Below are positions 45,693 through 58,345 of a stretch of 64,000 nt of DNA, one piece after another (position 1 is the stretch's first letter; each line of letters begins with the position of its first letter). The DNA is from Breviolum minutum Mf 1.05b.01 (lineage: Eukaryota; Sar; Dinophyceae; Suessiales; Symbiodiniaceae), in assembly GCA_000507305.1 (NCBI GenBank), contig DF239054.1, positions 248,001 to 312,000 of the forward strand, given 5' to 3'. A model generated the notes under the pieces. It had not been told where the DNA came from. It worked only from the letters and a program-made list of their open reading frames with translations, and ran no database searches. Position numbers and translations under genes: made by a program.

Positions 45693-45907
45693 ACCCTCCC
45701 TGAAATTAATATGGCCCCTTAAAATGGATGGTTGCAGTTGGAATACTAGTTTTCCTTTTGGCATGGCCTATTTTTAGTGGCAAAACGGTTAGTTTTAGGG
45801 AGTGTACCCTCTGGTAAACTAACATAGCCATGGAAAATCCACCTTTTTGATTGTATTTACCAGTAAAGATGGGGATTTTCATGGGCTATCTTAGTTTCAG
45901 GGAGTGT
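45693..45907. mobile_element. Two M3 elements head to tail
   Basis: One copy runs 45693-45805 and the next begins at 45806 (ACCCTCTGGTAAACTAACAT), sharing the junction AGTGTACCCT. It suggests insertion of one copy at the TA edge of the other. Confidence 0.85.
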
Positions 45908-47207
45908 ATTTGTTATGTACATGTTTTTTTTACCACAATGGTTTGTCGTATGCAATCATGCTTTGTCAGTCGTTTTTGCTGGGACTTAACCAAGGAGGTG
46001 TCAGAAACTGAGCGTTCAAGATTCTCCAAGGACTTTTGGGGTCGATTTGTGGGATGAGGTGATTCTGAATTTTTGGTGACCCTTCTTTGTGAAAACTTGT
46101 GATAGGCTGGTCTCCTTTAAGCAGAAAACAACACGTTTTTTTTTTTCGAAAATTGTGATTCAAACAAATCAGGATTGGAGAAGTTGTAGTTGTTGATTTC
46201 GCGGTGAGGTCTATGCAGACACAATTTGTGTTCAACTCCCATCAAGGATTCCAGTCACCACTGGGATGACATTCGATTTTCAGTTGGTTTGGGGATCCCG
46301 AACCCAACCGACTCATTTGTCACGATTGCATCCGCCAGTAGATCCATGACATAAGTACTGTAAGTCTTGGAACAGGATGTTTATGGTTGGATCAGCGCAA
46401 CGCTCAGGACATTTTCTCAGATCATTCGATTTATTCGGCTCGAGTGTCCAAGGATCCTGCGAAAGTTGGTTGGCAATGAATGATGATGCAGAGATGAGAC
46501 TGATATCTACGTTTGGTACATAATTTAATATAAGAGCATATATATATACATACATATTGAGTATAGATTTATATTACATTGTATTGATAAGCGTACATGG
46601 TGTTCTTCAAGCGACCGGCATGTCGGCAATTGACAAAAGATACCGTATACCAAACATTGATGGAATCGGATATTTTGTGGAAACACTATATAATGTTTCT
46701 AAAGATACAATTGTCCGAAACAATGATTGCCGAAACATTCCCCGTGGCAAATAAAGCCAGCACGTGAAGTGTCGCAGCCAAATAAATCAAACATTGATTC
46801 ATAGACCAATGGGGATTCCACATTGTACAAGGAAATGATACATACCGTGGAAGTCCTCCAGACAAAAGTGGCCTTATTAAATTTATCAAGGGATTATCAA
46901 TGACCATGACCCAGAAAGATTTTCAACACGGAACATGATCAGGAGATGTGATGATAGAGGCAACCTGGAACATCGATTTTTTTGGAATTGACTGGACATG
47001 TATTGGATGTTCAGAAATCTTGAATTCTATGTGAAGACATGAGATTCTGTTGCAGTGCGAAGAAATCGATAATTGAATGAAACATAATGAAACCCATGTT
47101 TTTTCGCGGGAAGTTTTTTTTCAAACTTGCAAATCAAACTGTAGGAAACACGTGTTTCGGCCCATTTTGTGTTTGTCCGTGTCCAGAAAATGCCGGTTTT
47201 CCGACAG

Positions 47208-47252
47208 GAAATGGTCTCCGGGGAGTTGCCCTCATTACATGGCGATAGCAAG
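47208..47252 (+). CDS. Candidate 45-base exon, unidentified
   Basis: It reads EMVSGELPSLHGDSK, 15 codons in phase 0 between GACAG|G and a GTGTCA donor. The size is in the range of the main gene's exons. There is no motif, and it is kept only as an exon-like island. Confidence 0.25.
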
Positions 47253-47623
47253 GTGTCATGACGCAAACATGTGCAAGAGTTGTCGCCGTTCCAGGGATTT
47301 TGCGGGCCATTTTTTTTGTTGGAAAAAATGTTGGTGGAGCCAGAAATAATGCCAATTCTTGATCATCCTAAATTGGAACGCGTTTGCGGGACTTGAAGCC
47401 CCAGAAAACACCCAAAATCACCCAACACTGTCATGGATGTCTTTGATACATGTCGACAGATACGCGAGCAACAAAAATAGTGAATTGATAGCATGTGATG
47501 GTGTTTTGGATCAGTTGGCAATCCTTTTTCAACGCGAGAACTCAGAATTTACGTCGCATTTTTTGGGTCTTTGTTCGAGTCAAGAAATCTAATACTTGGA
47601 TCCCTATAGCTCTTCCAATTGAA

Positions 47624-47737
47624 ACTAGGTGGTTGTTTTTTCTTCTTTGTTTTAATCTTTACCCTGATCCTTGGGGTTTCATGATCCAATTTGACGCGTT
47701 TTTTTTTTTCTAAATGGGTTGGTCCAACCACCAACTA
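47624..47737. mobile_element. M2 element
   Basis: M2 copy with expanded T runs. Confidence 0.82.
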
Positions 47738-48030
47738 TAAATGAAGCAATGTTTTTCGAAGTTTGAGGGTCATATCGGCGAAAAACGTCATTTTTTTTCC
47801 GTGATCACATGTACACTGAAGTACCTAAAAAAAACGACGTGTTTGAACTTTTTGTCCATGTGTTTGTATGGACACTTCAATGTGGTGTGGAGCTCTTGTG
47901 GATTTTGTTGAATTCAAAATGTTGTTTGGATTTCAGTATTCCAGTTTTAATGTTTCATGCTAACCTTAGGTAGGTAGTCTCACTGTTTCCCCAAAAATCC
48001 ATTCCTACTCGTTGGTAATTTAATCTAACG

Positions 48031-48127
48031 TAGATGGTGATTTGAAACAGTTTTTGTTATCATCCCTACTTGCGGACATGATCCAAATTGACTAATATTT
48101 TTCAAACAGGTTGAAACCACCAAGTAG
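48031..48127. mobile_element. M2 element
   Basis: M2 copy, left end diverged, right end GGTTGAAACCACCAAGTAG. Confidence 0.8.
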
Positions 48128-48503
48128 TAACTTATGTAGCAAATTGAAAATTCGCCATTTCTAGGTCTATGATGTTTTACCGATTCTGTTACAATAATTT
48201 GCATATGGCAGGCACTCTTTTTTTTGCATGTCCATGTAATATTCCAAGTTCCTGGAATATATTCAAAGAAATGTGTGAATGGGCCAATTTCCTGGTCATT
48301 TTTCCAACTTGAAAAAATCACTCCGTGAGGGGAATAGTTCACACGAAACTTTGAGAAAACACATCCTGGTTCCTAGCAACTCAAAGTTTAGGAGGAATTC
48401 GCATGATGGGCAATGTCTATATTGTGATGAATAATGATAGCTACTGAATATCCTATGATGTTTAACACCCACACTATCATTATATAATATCTTTTAATCA
48501 TGA

Positions 48504-48599
48504 TACCCCTAGCATCCATCTATGGTATGTTTACCTACTAACCTCATGGTTCATTTTTATGGTTTTCATGTAGGTAAATATGCCGTGGATTCCCATGGT
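48504..48599. mobile_element. M1 element
   Basis: Divergent M1 copy (ACCCCTAGCATCC...GTGGATTCCCATGG). Confidence 0.7.
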
Positions 48600-48789
48600 C
48601 CATTCTATGGCTGGATATTCCTGCTTTCCCGCTGAGGAGTTGCATCTAGAGGAGCTCCCCTCATTGTCACCTCATTCCAGAGGATCCAAGGACCTGCCTT
48701 CCTGGAAAAACACACCGGGGACAAAGCTGGGAAATGGCACAAAAGTCAGGCATGTCCAATCCAATTTGTCAGGTCAGGGTCCAACAAAA

Positions 48790-48931
48790 ACACATCCTCC
48801 CTGAAAAACGAACAACAAGTAAAAGCACCTGAAAATAGGCCGTTTTTTTAACCCCAATTTCGGAAAGTTCATGATAGTAATTCCAAGGCATCTATTTTTC
48901 AGGCGTGACTGTTTGTTCGTTTTAGGGAGTG
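48790..48931. mobile_element. M3-related element
   Basis: Ends ATCCTCCCTGAAAAACGAAC / GTTCGTTTTAGGGAGTGA; long spacer. Confidence 0.75.
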
Positions 48932-49390
48932 AACATGTCAAATCCGTGGCGTCAGGGTGTCACGTCATTTTTTGTTTGGACAAATTGAAGCAATCTCGAC
49001 CTCACCCGACTTGTTTTTGTGGAATACGTGGCAGACATGGCATGAAAGAATCTTTGATTTTGAAAGACAATAGGTTGGAGTGTAGAATTTCCTATCATGG
49101 ACTTGAAGTTGTTTGAAAAGTGTTGTTTTTACCATCTACCATGATAATCCATATGATAAATCAAGATATCCTGTACGTCAAAGACCATTAAGATAATAGT
49201 CCCTTGGAATTGTTGATTATAAATATAGATCCCTACTATAAAATAATGGTCTTTTCGGAAAGAACATTTATTTACTGGCCGAAATGGACTCCCAGGAAGG
49301 GGCTTGTAAGTATATGTTTGGGAAGGGCCACTGTGAAAGTAGATGGCCAGTAGATCCTGGAATTTCAGCCAAAGGAAAAGCAAAAGAAAC

Positions 49391-49488
49391 TGGGTGGTGG
49401 TTTCAAACATATGTTAGTTCTACACCTATTTAGGGAAATGATCCAATTTGACTAAAATTTTCCAAATGGGTTGAAGCCACCAACTAGG
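49391..49488. mobile_element. M2 element
   Basis: M2 copy, ends TGGGTGGTGGTTTCAAA and GGTTGAAGCCACCAACTAG. Confidence 0.85.
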
Positions 49489-50703
49489 AAAACTGTTCTT
49501 TTCCCCACATTTCATGTTTCATCACCAGGAATTGGAGTTTTCACGCATTTTTCAAAAACACCATGTGCAAATTTCCACCTTTTCAAACTCCTTCCTTTCG
49601 CCAAAGACATAAAAACACCTGTGGAGCTTCCGGCTTTTGGTACATTTTCGCCGATCCGAACGACCTATCACAGCTCCGAAAAGGAAAATTCCAACGTCCA
49701 ACTAAAAAAAATAATACAGGAATTTCCCAGATGTTTAAATGGTTGGTTTTTAAGCAACAAGCCAAAAAAGAAGTGGCAAGACTGGAGTCTCCAGATGGAG
49801 ATGGAGTATGTTGACGCGAGGTTGAAAAAACTTGCGCTCCCAAAATTAGGCTGAGCAACGAATTTTTGGACGCCGAATCGTCTCCCAAGCACCATTTTTC
49901 AGAGGTGATTTGCTAGTTTTTGGAGGGGTGGATGGGGTCATGGTGTCGCAGGACCTCTTTACTCATGTGAACTCGGAGAAATCGCGTGCCTCCAAGGAGG
50001 ACCTGAGTTGAGATTTTTCGTTGTTTTTTTGGTGTAACAAAAAGCAGGGGCCCGGGGGATTTTTTTTTGACGGGTTGGACAGTCCCGGAGTTTTGCAGCA
50101 TGATTTTTGTCTTTTTTTTTTGACTGAAGGATTTTGTTCTTGTTTTTTTTACTGACTATCTTTTGGCAGAGCAAAATGCAGTTGAATCAGTTCAAATACC
50201 GATTGCATAGTGATCGAAGGATATTGAAGGTACGTTCACCTTCGGGTTCGGATAGGTGAAAGACTGTTTTTGGTTGGATATCCTCAAATGCAATCATTGA
50301 ATTGCTTATGACTACCACGGGTTTTTTGGTTTTCTTCTTATTTTAACAGAATCCACAGTTTGGGGAGGTTTTTTCTCCCCACTCTTCTGGGGAGGTGACT
50401 ATTTTTCATTTGAAAAAATGTTATGTCACAACCCTTTTGGAGTCTGAAGAACACCCCGAAAGTGACTGGCTTTTGGGATGATCCATTGATCCAAGATATC
50501 AGAGGCGTTTCGTTAGAAACTGTTTGGGAGCTTCCGAACCTTGAGTATAGTACAGTGGCAAGAAAGTCACCGGCACACCTTTAGAAAATAGGATTTTCAT
50601 GAGGTAATTGCTATGTACTTTAAAGTATATGATAGATGCCCATAGCATCCTTTTTTTGGCATCTACATTTATTATACAGTATTTTATACATACACCAAAC
50701 TTA

Positions 50704-50802
50704 TCTAGGTGGTGGTTTCAAAGATTTCTTATTTTCAGCCCTACTTGGGGAAGATTTCCAATTTGACTAAAATTTTTCAGATGGGTTGAAACCACCAACT
50801 AG
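50704..50802. mobile_element. M2 element
   Basis: Well-preserved M2 copy, CTAG at both ends. Confidence 0.9.
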
Positions 50803-51816
50803 TTGTGACGTATTCGCCTGGATGTCTAGGGGATTTCGAAATTTGCCCAGTTCCCACAGCCGTTCCCATCAGGAGGCACTCGCACTCTCGAGGTGACGTG
50901 GTTTTTAAGCACCGGGAAGGATGACGAGAGCGACGCTTTTGGAAATTGTGGGATAAACTGCCCTCAAAACCACCAAAGGTAATATATAGACTTAAGGTGA
51001 GTCTTCTTCCAACTTCTGGAAATTGTTCGGATGTTTTTCACCAAGTATTTCAAAGTGGAAATCCGGGGAAATTGTTCCAACAAAAAAGGAACCAGGTGAC
51101 CATTCTCAGTTGAGCAATGCAAACAAAACCTCCCCGGCAGCGCCCCTCAACCTGACAATTCATCGCGGATCATAACCAAAAATTTGGACCTTCAAGTAAT
51201 TTCTACCTTCTCATAATCTCATAGATGGACCTGAGTGAATGTTCACTATCAAGATATATAGTAGTCATTTGAACAGCTGGCCATTTCATGACGATTTTGG
51301 TGAATTTGGATTCAAAGTTGCCCAAAAAATGCCGGTTGTTAACTTTGGCTGGATTCAAACACATCGACGTCATGTTTAACGTCCACCCCAAAAGGTGGTT
51401 CTGTAGCAGGGAATTTCCCCTGCGTTAGGTGTACATGGCTATGAAAGTGTTGAATTTTGGGAAAAAATTGTCATCTCTGCATGGTGAGAATGCAGAAATG
51501 CTCAGAAAAAATTGGGGGCCCTACGATGTTGCCAACCGATTTCTTACTGAGCTTGGAATCCCATACCTTAAACCTACCGCAATGTTGTAGCTAAAAAGAT
51601 CATCTCCATTGAGTGTTTGGGATATTATATAATTGTCAAATCATAAGACCCAAATACTCAGGCCAAAGCAAAGTATGCAAATTAGTGGTAATTTTGAGTG
51701 GTTGGCCCACACTAATGCTTTGCTTGGGTTGGTGTCCTATAATGCCTTGGAGGGATGGTTTTTTGGGGATCCTGCCACCGAAACTGAGAATGGTTGAACA
51801 TGAAACTCAAATATCA

Positions 51817-51909
51817 CTGGGTGGTGGTTTCAAATATGTTTTATTTGGGGAAGTGATCCAATTTGACTATATAATATGTTTCCAAGGGGTTGGTTCAACC
51901 ACCAGGTAG
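51817..51909. mobile_element. M2 element
   Basis: M2 copy with a shortened left half. Confidence 0.8.
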
Positions 51910-52028
51910 TTATGATGAGGCGATTTAACACCCCAATCACCTGAGAATATGACGCTTGATGTCTAGGGGCTAGTTTCATCGTTCACGAAAAGAATGCAAA
52001 CACCTGCAACACAAATCGAAGTTACTCA

Positions 52029-52117
52029 CCCATACCATCCATGTATGGTATATTTACTGACATTTACCATAAAATCAACCAAATGTAGGTAAATATACCA
52101 TACATGGATGGTATGGG
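52029..52117. mobile_element. M1 element, near-perfect palindrome
   Basis: Ends ACCCATACCATCCATGTATGG / CCATACATGGATGGTATGGGT are perfect inverted repeats apart from the centre. The ACCATCC variant of the usual AGGATCC marks a subfamily also seen at 20014 and 43271. Confidence 0.88.
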
Positions 52118-52437
52118 TCAGTAAATCATCTTTTGTCGAGGTCATCATCTCTTGCATCCATTGAAACCATCGCTGCAGGCGTGGAGTGAAAGATATTTTT
52201 GTTGTAACGTTACCGTTTTTGACGCTGGCTGCATGTGATTACATGGTTTTTTCATTTGCTTAGTATCCTGGGCACATCTTAGATTAGCCTTATTCCCTTA
52301 GCTCCTTTGAGTTAAGTGGGATTTGACATATAACCCACTAAAAGTTTAACTTTTAGCAGGGGACCTAAGGGTTGCCATGTATCATTTCTTTAAATCAGCC
52401 AATGGTTGGCCTAACATTTAAACTGTCGGGGATTGCA

Positions 52438-52556
52438 TACTGTATCCATTCGCCTCCATGGAACTGGTATATTTACTACCATGCATACATAGATCCCGTA
52501 AAAATCAACCATGAAAATGTAGGTAGATTTAATATGTCCCATGGATGGTAGGGGTA
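52438..52556. mobile_element. M1 element
   Basis: M1 copy with diverged ends and recognisable inner arms. Confidence 0.7.
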
Positions 52557-53088
52557 TCATTTTAAAGAGGAACTTAAATCATTTTCCAAACAAACATTGA
52601 ACTTCAAAATATCTGGGGTGGAATTCTAGTCATTTTTTCTTCAGTTCAAACTTTTATTTCATGCTTCATTGGAATGAGTGAGTTTGGGTTTTTTGATTAC
52701 CCCCGGCGGGCCTCGTGTCAAGTCCTGGTGTCGCCGGACAAAATTCTTGGAAAAATGACGGAATTCAAGATGGGCCTTTACAGTAGTTACAAGAAGGGGT
52801 GATTATAACCCCTACAAATGGCTTTACAAATGGGCAATAAACTGTTTTTTATTTTTTTCGTTTTCACCCTATGGAGTTATTGGTTTTTTGGGCCAAATCC
52901 CTTGTGATTCTGGTCATTCTACGAGACCATAAGAATCAATGTATGATGCGACTACGACAATCAATACCTCAGACATACATGTGGTCAAGTATGCCATAAG
53001 TTTCAGTAGGCAACATCAACAATCCAATCTTCATGAAAAAAGCACTCTCCATCCCAGTGGTGTTGGTCAGAATCCTGGTCACCCTAGA

Positions 53089-53180
53089 CATCCAAGCACC
53101 TCCTGCCAAGGTATTTGGACCCCTAAAACATACCGATCAAACACCGTTCACCTCAGGAGGTATTCGCCTGGATGTCTAGG
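53089..53180. mobile_element. M9 element
   Basis: CCTAGACATCCAAGCACCTCC ... GGAGGTATTCGCCTGGATGTCTAGGG; good inverted ends. Confidence 0.87.
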
Positions 53181-53248
53181 GTCAGAACTAGAACCCCGAG
53201 TTTCCCCCCCCGTGTCATCACAATGACCTTTCCAAAACCCTTGGTGAG

Positions 53249-53466
53249 GATCACGAGTCTGTGGATTGGAGTCCTTCGGTTTGGATGCATCACAAAGTGA
53301 TGTCGTGAAAGTGACCGATTACTCCAATGATGTGAAGGTGACCAACTCCATCGACAGTGGTGGTATCGACTCTTTCGGTTTGGAACAAATACCAGGTGGA
53401 CTGCAGATGAGATTGGAATCTTGCGGTTCAGAACTTCCGGGGGCCGTTTCCCGCCTCCCAAACTGA
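53249..53466 (+). CDS. Candidate terminal exon with GLESFGLD / GGIDSFGLE repeats
   Basis: After GGTGAG the frame reads RVCGLESFGLDAS..., and later GGIDSFGLEQIPGGL, ending SRLPN and TGA at 53464-53466. The repeated SFGL(D/E) phrase and acidic, low-complexity composition look like coding sequence. No known family. It follows directly after a palindromic element of the M9 family. Confidence 0.4.
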
Positions 53467-53833
53467 GAATGTTGATGCGATATTGACATTTCAGCCGGGA
53501 TAGATCTTGGCATAGCCAAAAAAAGATGGACGCAATGCAAGTGCGTAGAGAATGTGAAGTTGCAAGCTTTGTTTCTTATCGTTCATAAACTTGTTTCTTT
53601 TTAATCTTGGTGGTGCTACCGTGCTTCTTTCAATGATTTTTATCACGGTTATGGAGAAGGTTTCAGAGTTGCCAAAACGCTACCAAAATGGTATATACCC
53701 TATATCCTCACAGCAAGCAGCCATGAACACAAAAACACCAGTTCTGTTGACAGGAAACTTATTTTCATGTTTGTTTGATCATCTTTGTTGAATCTCTCGG
53801 TAGTTGAGCTTCAGAACAAGGACCTATAGCTAT

Positions 53834-53950
53834 AGTTGGTGGTTTCTCCAAGATTCTGTTTGTTCACCCTAAATCCTGGCAAAGAATCAAGCCATTTTGA
53901 CAAGCGCATACTGTATATATTTTTTTCAAATGCCTTGAACACACCAACTA
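53834..53950. mobile_element. M2 element, divergent
   Basis: Ends TAGTTGGTGGTTTCTCCAA and TGAACACACCAACTA. Confidence 0.7.
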
Positions 53951-54193
53951 CCTTTGGACCCCAAAACCCATGAAGAATGAAGGTTTATATAAGCCCCAAG
54001 AAATATGGGTAAGTTACCCCTAATGAAGGAAAAGTGGGTTCCCACGTGAATTTTCACCGTGTTTGGTGGTTTAAAATGCGGAGATTCGGCCCTCCAAGGA
54101 TTTAGTCGACAGGTGAGTCCAACATGTCCAACATGGTGATGTTAGTATATGTTAGTGCACTTTTGTTGAGAAGGGGATCACACCCAAACTTAT

Positions 54194-54279
54194 CCCATAA
54201 GACCCATGGGACTGGTACATTTACCTACATTTGGTTGATTTTGCCGGTAAATATACGTACCATACATGGATCCTGTGGG
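54194..54279. mobile_element. M1 element
   Basis: M1 copy; right end CCATACATGGATCCTGTGGGT. Confidence 0.8.
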
Positions 54280-54449
54280 TATATCAAACATCTCAATTCA
54301 GCTTTCATGAAAATATGGACAAACCCATGTCATGGTCCAAGGTTTCTCGTCCAAACCCCTCAAGGGAAATGGCGGCCTGGTGAATGAATATATGTCGTTT
54401 ACCAAGACGAAGTTTTTTTTTAATTCCCCAAATTTGCGACTATATAATC

Positions 54450-54552
54450 CCTAGGCATCCAGTCATATTGGTCATATTCTCATCTGGGTCCAATCACCTC
54501 AGCATGGTATTAGGTTCAACCATTCTCAGAAGGTGAGCCAGCATCCCTAGGG
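54450..54552. mobile_element. M7 element
   Basis: AATCCCTAGGCATCCAGTCATATT ... AGGTGAGCCAGCATCCCTAGGG. Confidence 0.78.
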
Positions 54553-54634
54553 AATTTACCTGTATACCCGAACCCAGGCAGGTCGATTCCAGGTGTATTT
54601 TTGTCTACGTTGGTTTTTTGGGGCTTTTCTTCAG

Positions 54635-54876
54635 ATCAAGGTGGGCGAATCCCGGAGCGAAAAATGCTGCCAAAGAAAAGACTGAAAAATTCAGCCCCAA
54701 AAAATGTCGAGGTGAAAATTCCACATGGTTTTTTTGAATTTCTGGAAAATCAACGCCACTTGCATTGCTGCATGAGACTTCCATTGCCTCAACTCATGAA
54801 GTATCCGATTTTTGAACTGGTTGCTGACAGAGGTTCTGTCACGAATGCCTTTAAAGAGATCTGTGAAATGTATTGA
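54635..54876 (+). CDS. Candidate terminal exon, unidentified protein
   Basis: After TCTTCAG the open frame includes IPHGFFEFLENQRHLHCCMR, then LPLPQLMKYPIFELVADRGS, ending FKEICEMY and TGA at 54874-54876. Residue composition is protein-like. I do not recognise it. If both this and the 53.25-kb exon are real, two genes end within 1.5 kb on the same strand, or one is spurious. Confidence 0.4.
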
Positions 54877-55080
54877 AATGTATCATATCTGAATGTGCGT
54901 TGTTTGTATGAAACCATCCCTTTGATACCATGAAATACGAACTCCGAGTGACATTCGACGGAGATTCCCTCTTTTCCCACCAAAACTGAGACTTGACATG
55001 GGAATTTACACTGCAAGCCAAACCTAGTCAACCTACTAGTAGAACGTGGAATGAATATAGTTGCATAATATGTATGTATA

Positions 55081-55176
55081 CACTGTGGTAAACTGACATA
55101 CCAATGGAAAACGGATGATGTATTTCCGCTTGAACATGGGGATATTCCTGGCAGCTATGTTAGTTTACCAGTGCTG
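55081..55176. mobile_element. M3-related element
   Basis: Arms CACTGTGGTAAACTGACATA / CTATGTTAGTTTACCAGTG. Confidence 0.75.
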
Positions 55177-55565
55177 GTAATTCATTTCCCATGGGATGTC
55201 CAGCCTATGTTCGTTACCAGAAAGTACGATCGACTCTTCACGGTGAAAACTTCCCCCATGTAGCCAGGCATTTCTTCGTTTCCGGACAAGTTTTGTTGCT
55301 CATGAACTGGAACCTTTGATTTCACTAATTTGCCATGAATTTAAGCCACATAAATGTAATTGCAACGTAAATATTCCAGTCCCATGGAGCATTTGGGATA
55401 TTGAATGGTGACCGATCGGGACCGAAAAACGCGACTCGGAGACACGCGGTTTTAAAGTACCTTCGTCACGGAACGGAGAGGTCAATTTTTTTCAAGCTCT
55501 CTAAGCTCGGATCGAGTCTTTTCTGAATTGGAGTCTTTTAATTGAGTGGGACACCTAACCGGACC

Positions 55566-55674
55566 GGTGGTGAAACGACTCAAATATGTTTCATTTTCAC
55601 CCCGAAAGTTCTTGGGGAAGATGAACCCATTTTGACTGATATTTTTGAGGTTGAAACCACAACCACCACCTAGT
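55566..55674. mobile_element. M2 element
   Basis: Diverged M2 copy with an extra CCACAA near the right end. Confidence 0.75.
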
Positions 55675-56739
55675 AATTGAGTGGGATACCTAACAGGTGA
55701 GTCAATTCGTGACCTTTATATCCCCAAACGTTGGAGGTCACTTATATAGCCTTTGAAAGGGCCACGTGAACTCACCATCCAAAAAAAAAGTCACCAGCAG
55801 AATTGCCAGGAATAGGCGGTATAGGTAAATGTTCAGGTATGTTTTTTGTGTGAGGACTTGTAGGATGATACTATTTGGACAAACACTTTTTCATGCAAGG
55901 GAAGCAAAGATAGACCACAGAAAAACGCCCTATGAGCACGTAGACACAAAAAGGCACTCTCATTTTGTGCATCTATTGGTTTTGTTTTCACCGTCACCTA
56001 TGTCTGCAACCACAGCTCATCTACCTAACATCGCTACGCATTTTTGTTGGCGCGGCGTTGTCAAGCCTGCTTTTTGAGCGGTTTTTGAGTAGTCATTGTG
56101 GCGAGGGCCCCAGTGTGGGCAAGCATCCAATGGCGTCATGACTCTTCCAAGAAATCAAAGATCCTGAAAGATGGTGGTGAGCAAAAGACGGCCAACCAGC
56201 GTTTCATGTGTCTCAAGTGTGTTTCAAGTGTTTCTTTGCACAACTTGTTTTTTTCTTCAGATTTTTGCAGTCATTTTATGTCCTCGGTTTCCAAATATGT
56301 TTGACTTTCACCCGACTCTTCATTATTGTTGGGAAAGAGTTTCCATTGATTTATATTTGATTGACTCAGTTGAAGCCACAATTTAGCATTTCCTCACAGC
56401 CACTGAAGTGTTCTTGTGGTTTTTGCCAATGATCTATGGTTTAGTTTGCATACCTTATTACTGGGAAGCCTAGAAAATAATTATTAAGTTGCCATTGATA
56501 GCTATTTCAATAGTTTTCTAAGCAGAGATGACTACTCATGGTAGTTGATAACAACGGTTGGTAGGTTCGGCGTAAAATCCCATGCGTAGAAGAGGAATTC
56601 CATAGGAATTCCACTCAGTTTCCCGGGCTTTTATAGGAAATCTTATTTCATCCGCTTGGAGTATCTTATAGTCATCTCACCAGAACTTGCAATCAGTTAG
56701 CATTTCAGCTGTTTGTTCGAAATGGATGACAATTCCTTG

Positions 56740-56825
56740 CCCATAGGATCCATGAAACCCATGTATGGTATATTTTGCCTATACATTTACATTCACCATA
56801 AAAAAGCAAGCAAATCATGTCCCAC
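56740..56825. mobile_element. M1 element, partial
   Basis: Left half intact (CCCATAGGATCCATG), right half lost. Confidence 0.65.
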
Positions 56826-57432
56826 CTATGAGTTGTGCTTCACATCCACGGGAAATTCACGATTTTTACAAACGGCCAGGTTTTTGTCACGTCCACCCCC
56901 GCCAGCGAAGCTGCGAAGCAGCGAAACGCTGAAAAAAATTGCGGAAGGAACAAAGAATGGAGAGTTTTTTGTATGTGTTTTTTGTGAGCCGACTGGAATG
57001 TTTCTTTGCTCCAAATAGGATGCTACTGTAAGTGGTAAGTGCTTTTGGTGCTTATCTGATGGAGACTGGTGGTAAGCTTCCGATTTGAAATGGATGTTTT
57101 TTGCCATCCTTTGTGAGGTTTTTGGATTTTACATTATCCCAACTCCCACCTAACCCGCCGTGTTGATTTTTTCTGGCTGTTGAAGTCGAATTTTTGTTGA
57201 TGTGATTGTGATATGTTGGTATTGTTTTTGTTGTTTTGGTGCTGCAGGGGGGTTACCACTGATCAAGAAATCATTCCAGCTTTTCCGATTTGGTTCCCAT
57301 GAGGTCGAAGCATCAAACGATGCGTGGTCTCATCATTCCACGTGATTCAACGGAACGTATTACCGCTGGAAGTCTAAATAACTTTAAGCAACCATGCAAA
57401 TCAAAATGGATGTTTTTTGTGTGTTTCACTTA

Positions 57433-57548
57433 GGTCTACCCCCCACCCAGGATTCCAGTCACCACCAGGACTACAGTATTCCATTTTTTGTAGGGGTCAC
57501 CCTTAACCTTCATTTGCCACTGTTACTGGGTGGGGGGTAGATCCAATG
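57433..57548. mobile_element. Palindromic element (GTCTACCCCCCACCCAG ends)
   Basis: GTCTACCCCCCACCCAGGATTCCAGTCACC ... CACTGTTACTGGGTGGGGGGTAGAT. Related, more diverged copies lie near 411-560, 34803-34905 and 61526-61610. Confidence 0.8.
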
Positions 57549-57695
57549 TTTTACCTTTTTTAATGTAAAGATTTGAAGTCATCCAATTGGATTTCAGGTT
57601 CCAGGCAGCGAACTGCATCACTCACTTCGTGCTTCTAGATTCAAAACTACCACCCCGAACCTGGAAAGAATAGATGTCACCGTCACCAACATACT

Positions 57696-57789
57696 ACCCT
57701 CCAGGGAACTAACATGTCCCACCTTGGGAAAAGGAAAATCATCTTCAAAATCCAATTTTTTGGGGGATATGTTAGTTCCCTGGAGGGTA
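57696..57789. mobile_element. M4 element, opposite orientation to 23742
   Basis: Ends ACCCTCCAGGGAACTAACAT / ATGTTAGTTCCCTGGAGGGT are perfect inverted repeats; the inner segment is the reverse complement of the copy at 23742. Confidence 0.88.
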
Positions 57790-58245
57790 GGCCTTAAAAA
57801 CCTGACTCCGGATTGAAACACATATGGCCATGTTTTGTATCTATTCATCCAAATTCTGGGGTATGTAAATGTAGAATCATGGGATCTCAAAACTGGTGGT
57901 TTGGAGATCCCAGACCTCTATAGCAGGGTTCAGTATGTGATTAGGGATTCAAACATACAAAGGATCAACTCCAAATCCTTTGAATCTAGGTGTTGTTGAC
58001 ATCTTTACGGTGAAAAGTCCCTGGTGTTTGGTTTTTCGGATCCTTCAAAAGTGAGGAACATTTTGGAGGGAAGCAGTTGTTTTTATCTTTTGAGATCCCT
58101 TGATTCGGAGGGTTGTCCAAAAACCTACCCACCATATTTTTGTGGAAAAAAATCTTGTCGATGGCCGTTATATAATACTTGGTCGATGGTTGATGGGTGG
58201 TTACTGTTGGTGGTTCACTATTCCGTTTGATTTTATGTTATATAA

Positions 58246-58345
58246 CTAGGTGGTGGTCTCAAATATTTTTTATGTTCATCCCTATTTGGGGAAATGATTC
58301 TTTTTGACTAATATTTTCAGATGGGTTGGTTCAACCACCAACTAG
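58246..58345. mobile_element. M2 element
   Basis: Well-preserved M2 copy, CTAG at both ends. Confidence 0.88.

Larger units (their letters stand above)
44058..53248. other. Repeat-dominated stretch with few exon-like islands
   Basis: M1 copies at 44781, 45171, 45484, 48504, 52029 and 52438; M2 at 47624, 48031, 49391, 50704 and 51817; M3 tandem pair at 45693-45907. Besides 47208-47252, stretches near 48.6 kb (AEELHLEELPSLSPHS), 47.4 kb and 49.5-49.86 kb are open in more than one frame and may be coding, but I could not define boundaries. Confidence 0.4.

Noticed and set aside
49471..49895. Open frames of 127, 83, 101 and 75 codons on both strands
   Set aside because: The stretch is probably partly coding, but several frames are equally plausible and no motif decides, so no CDS was called.
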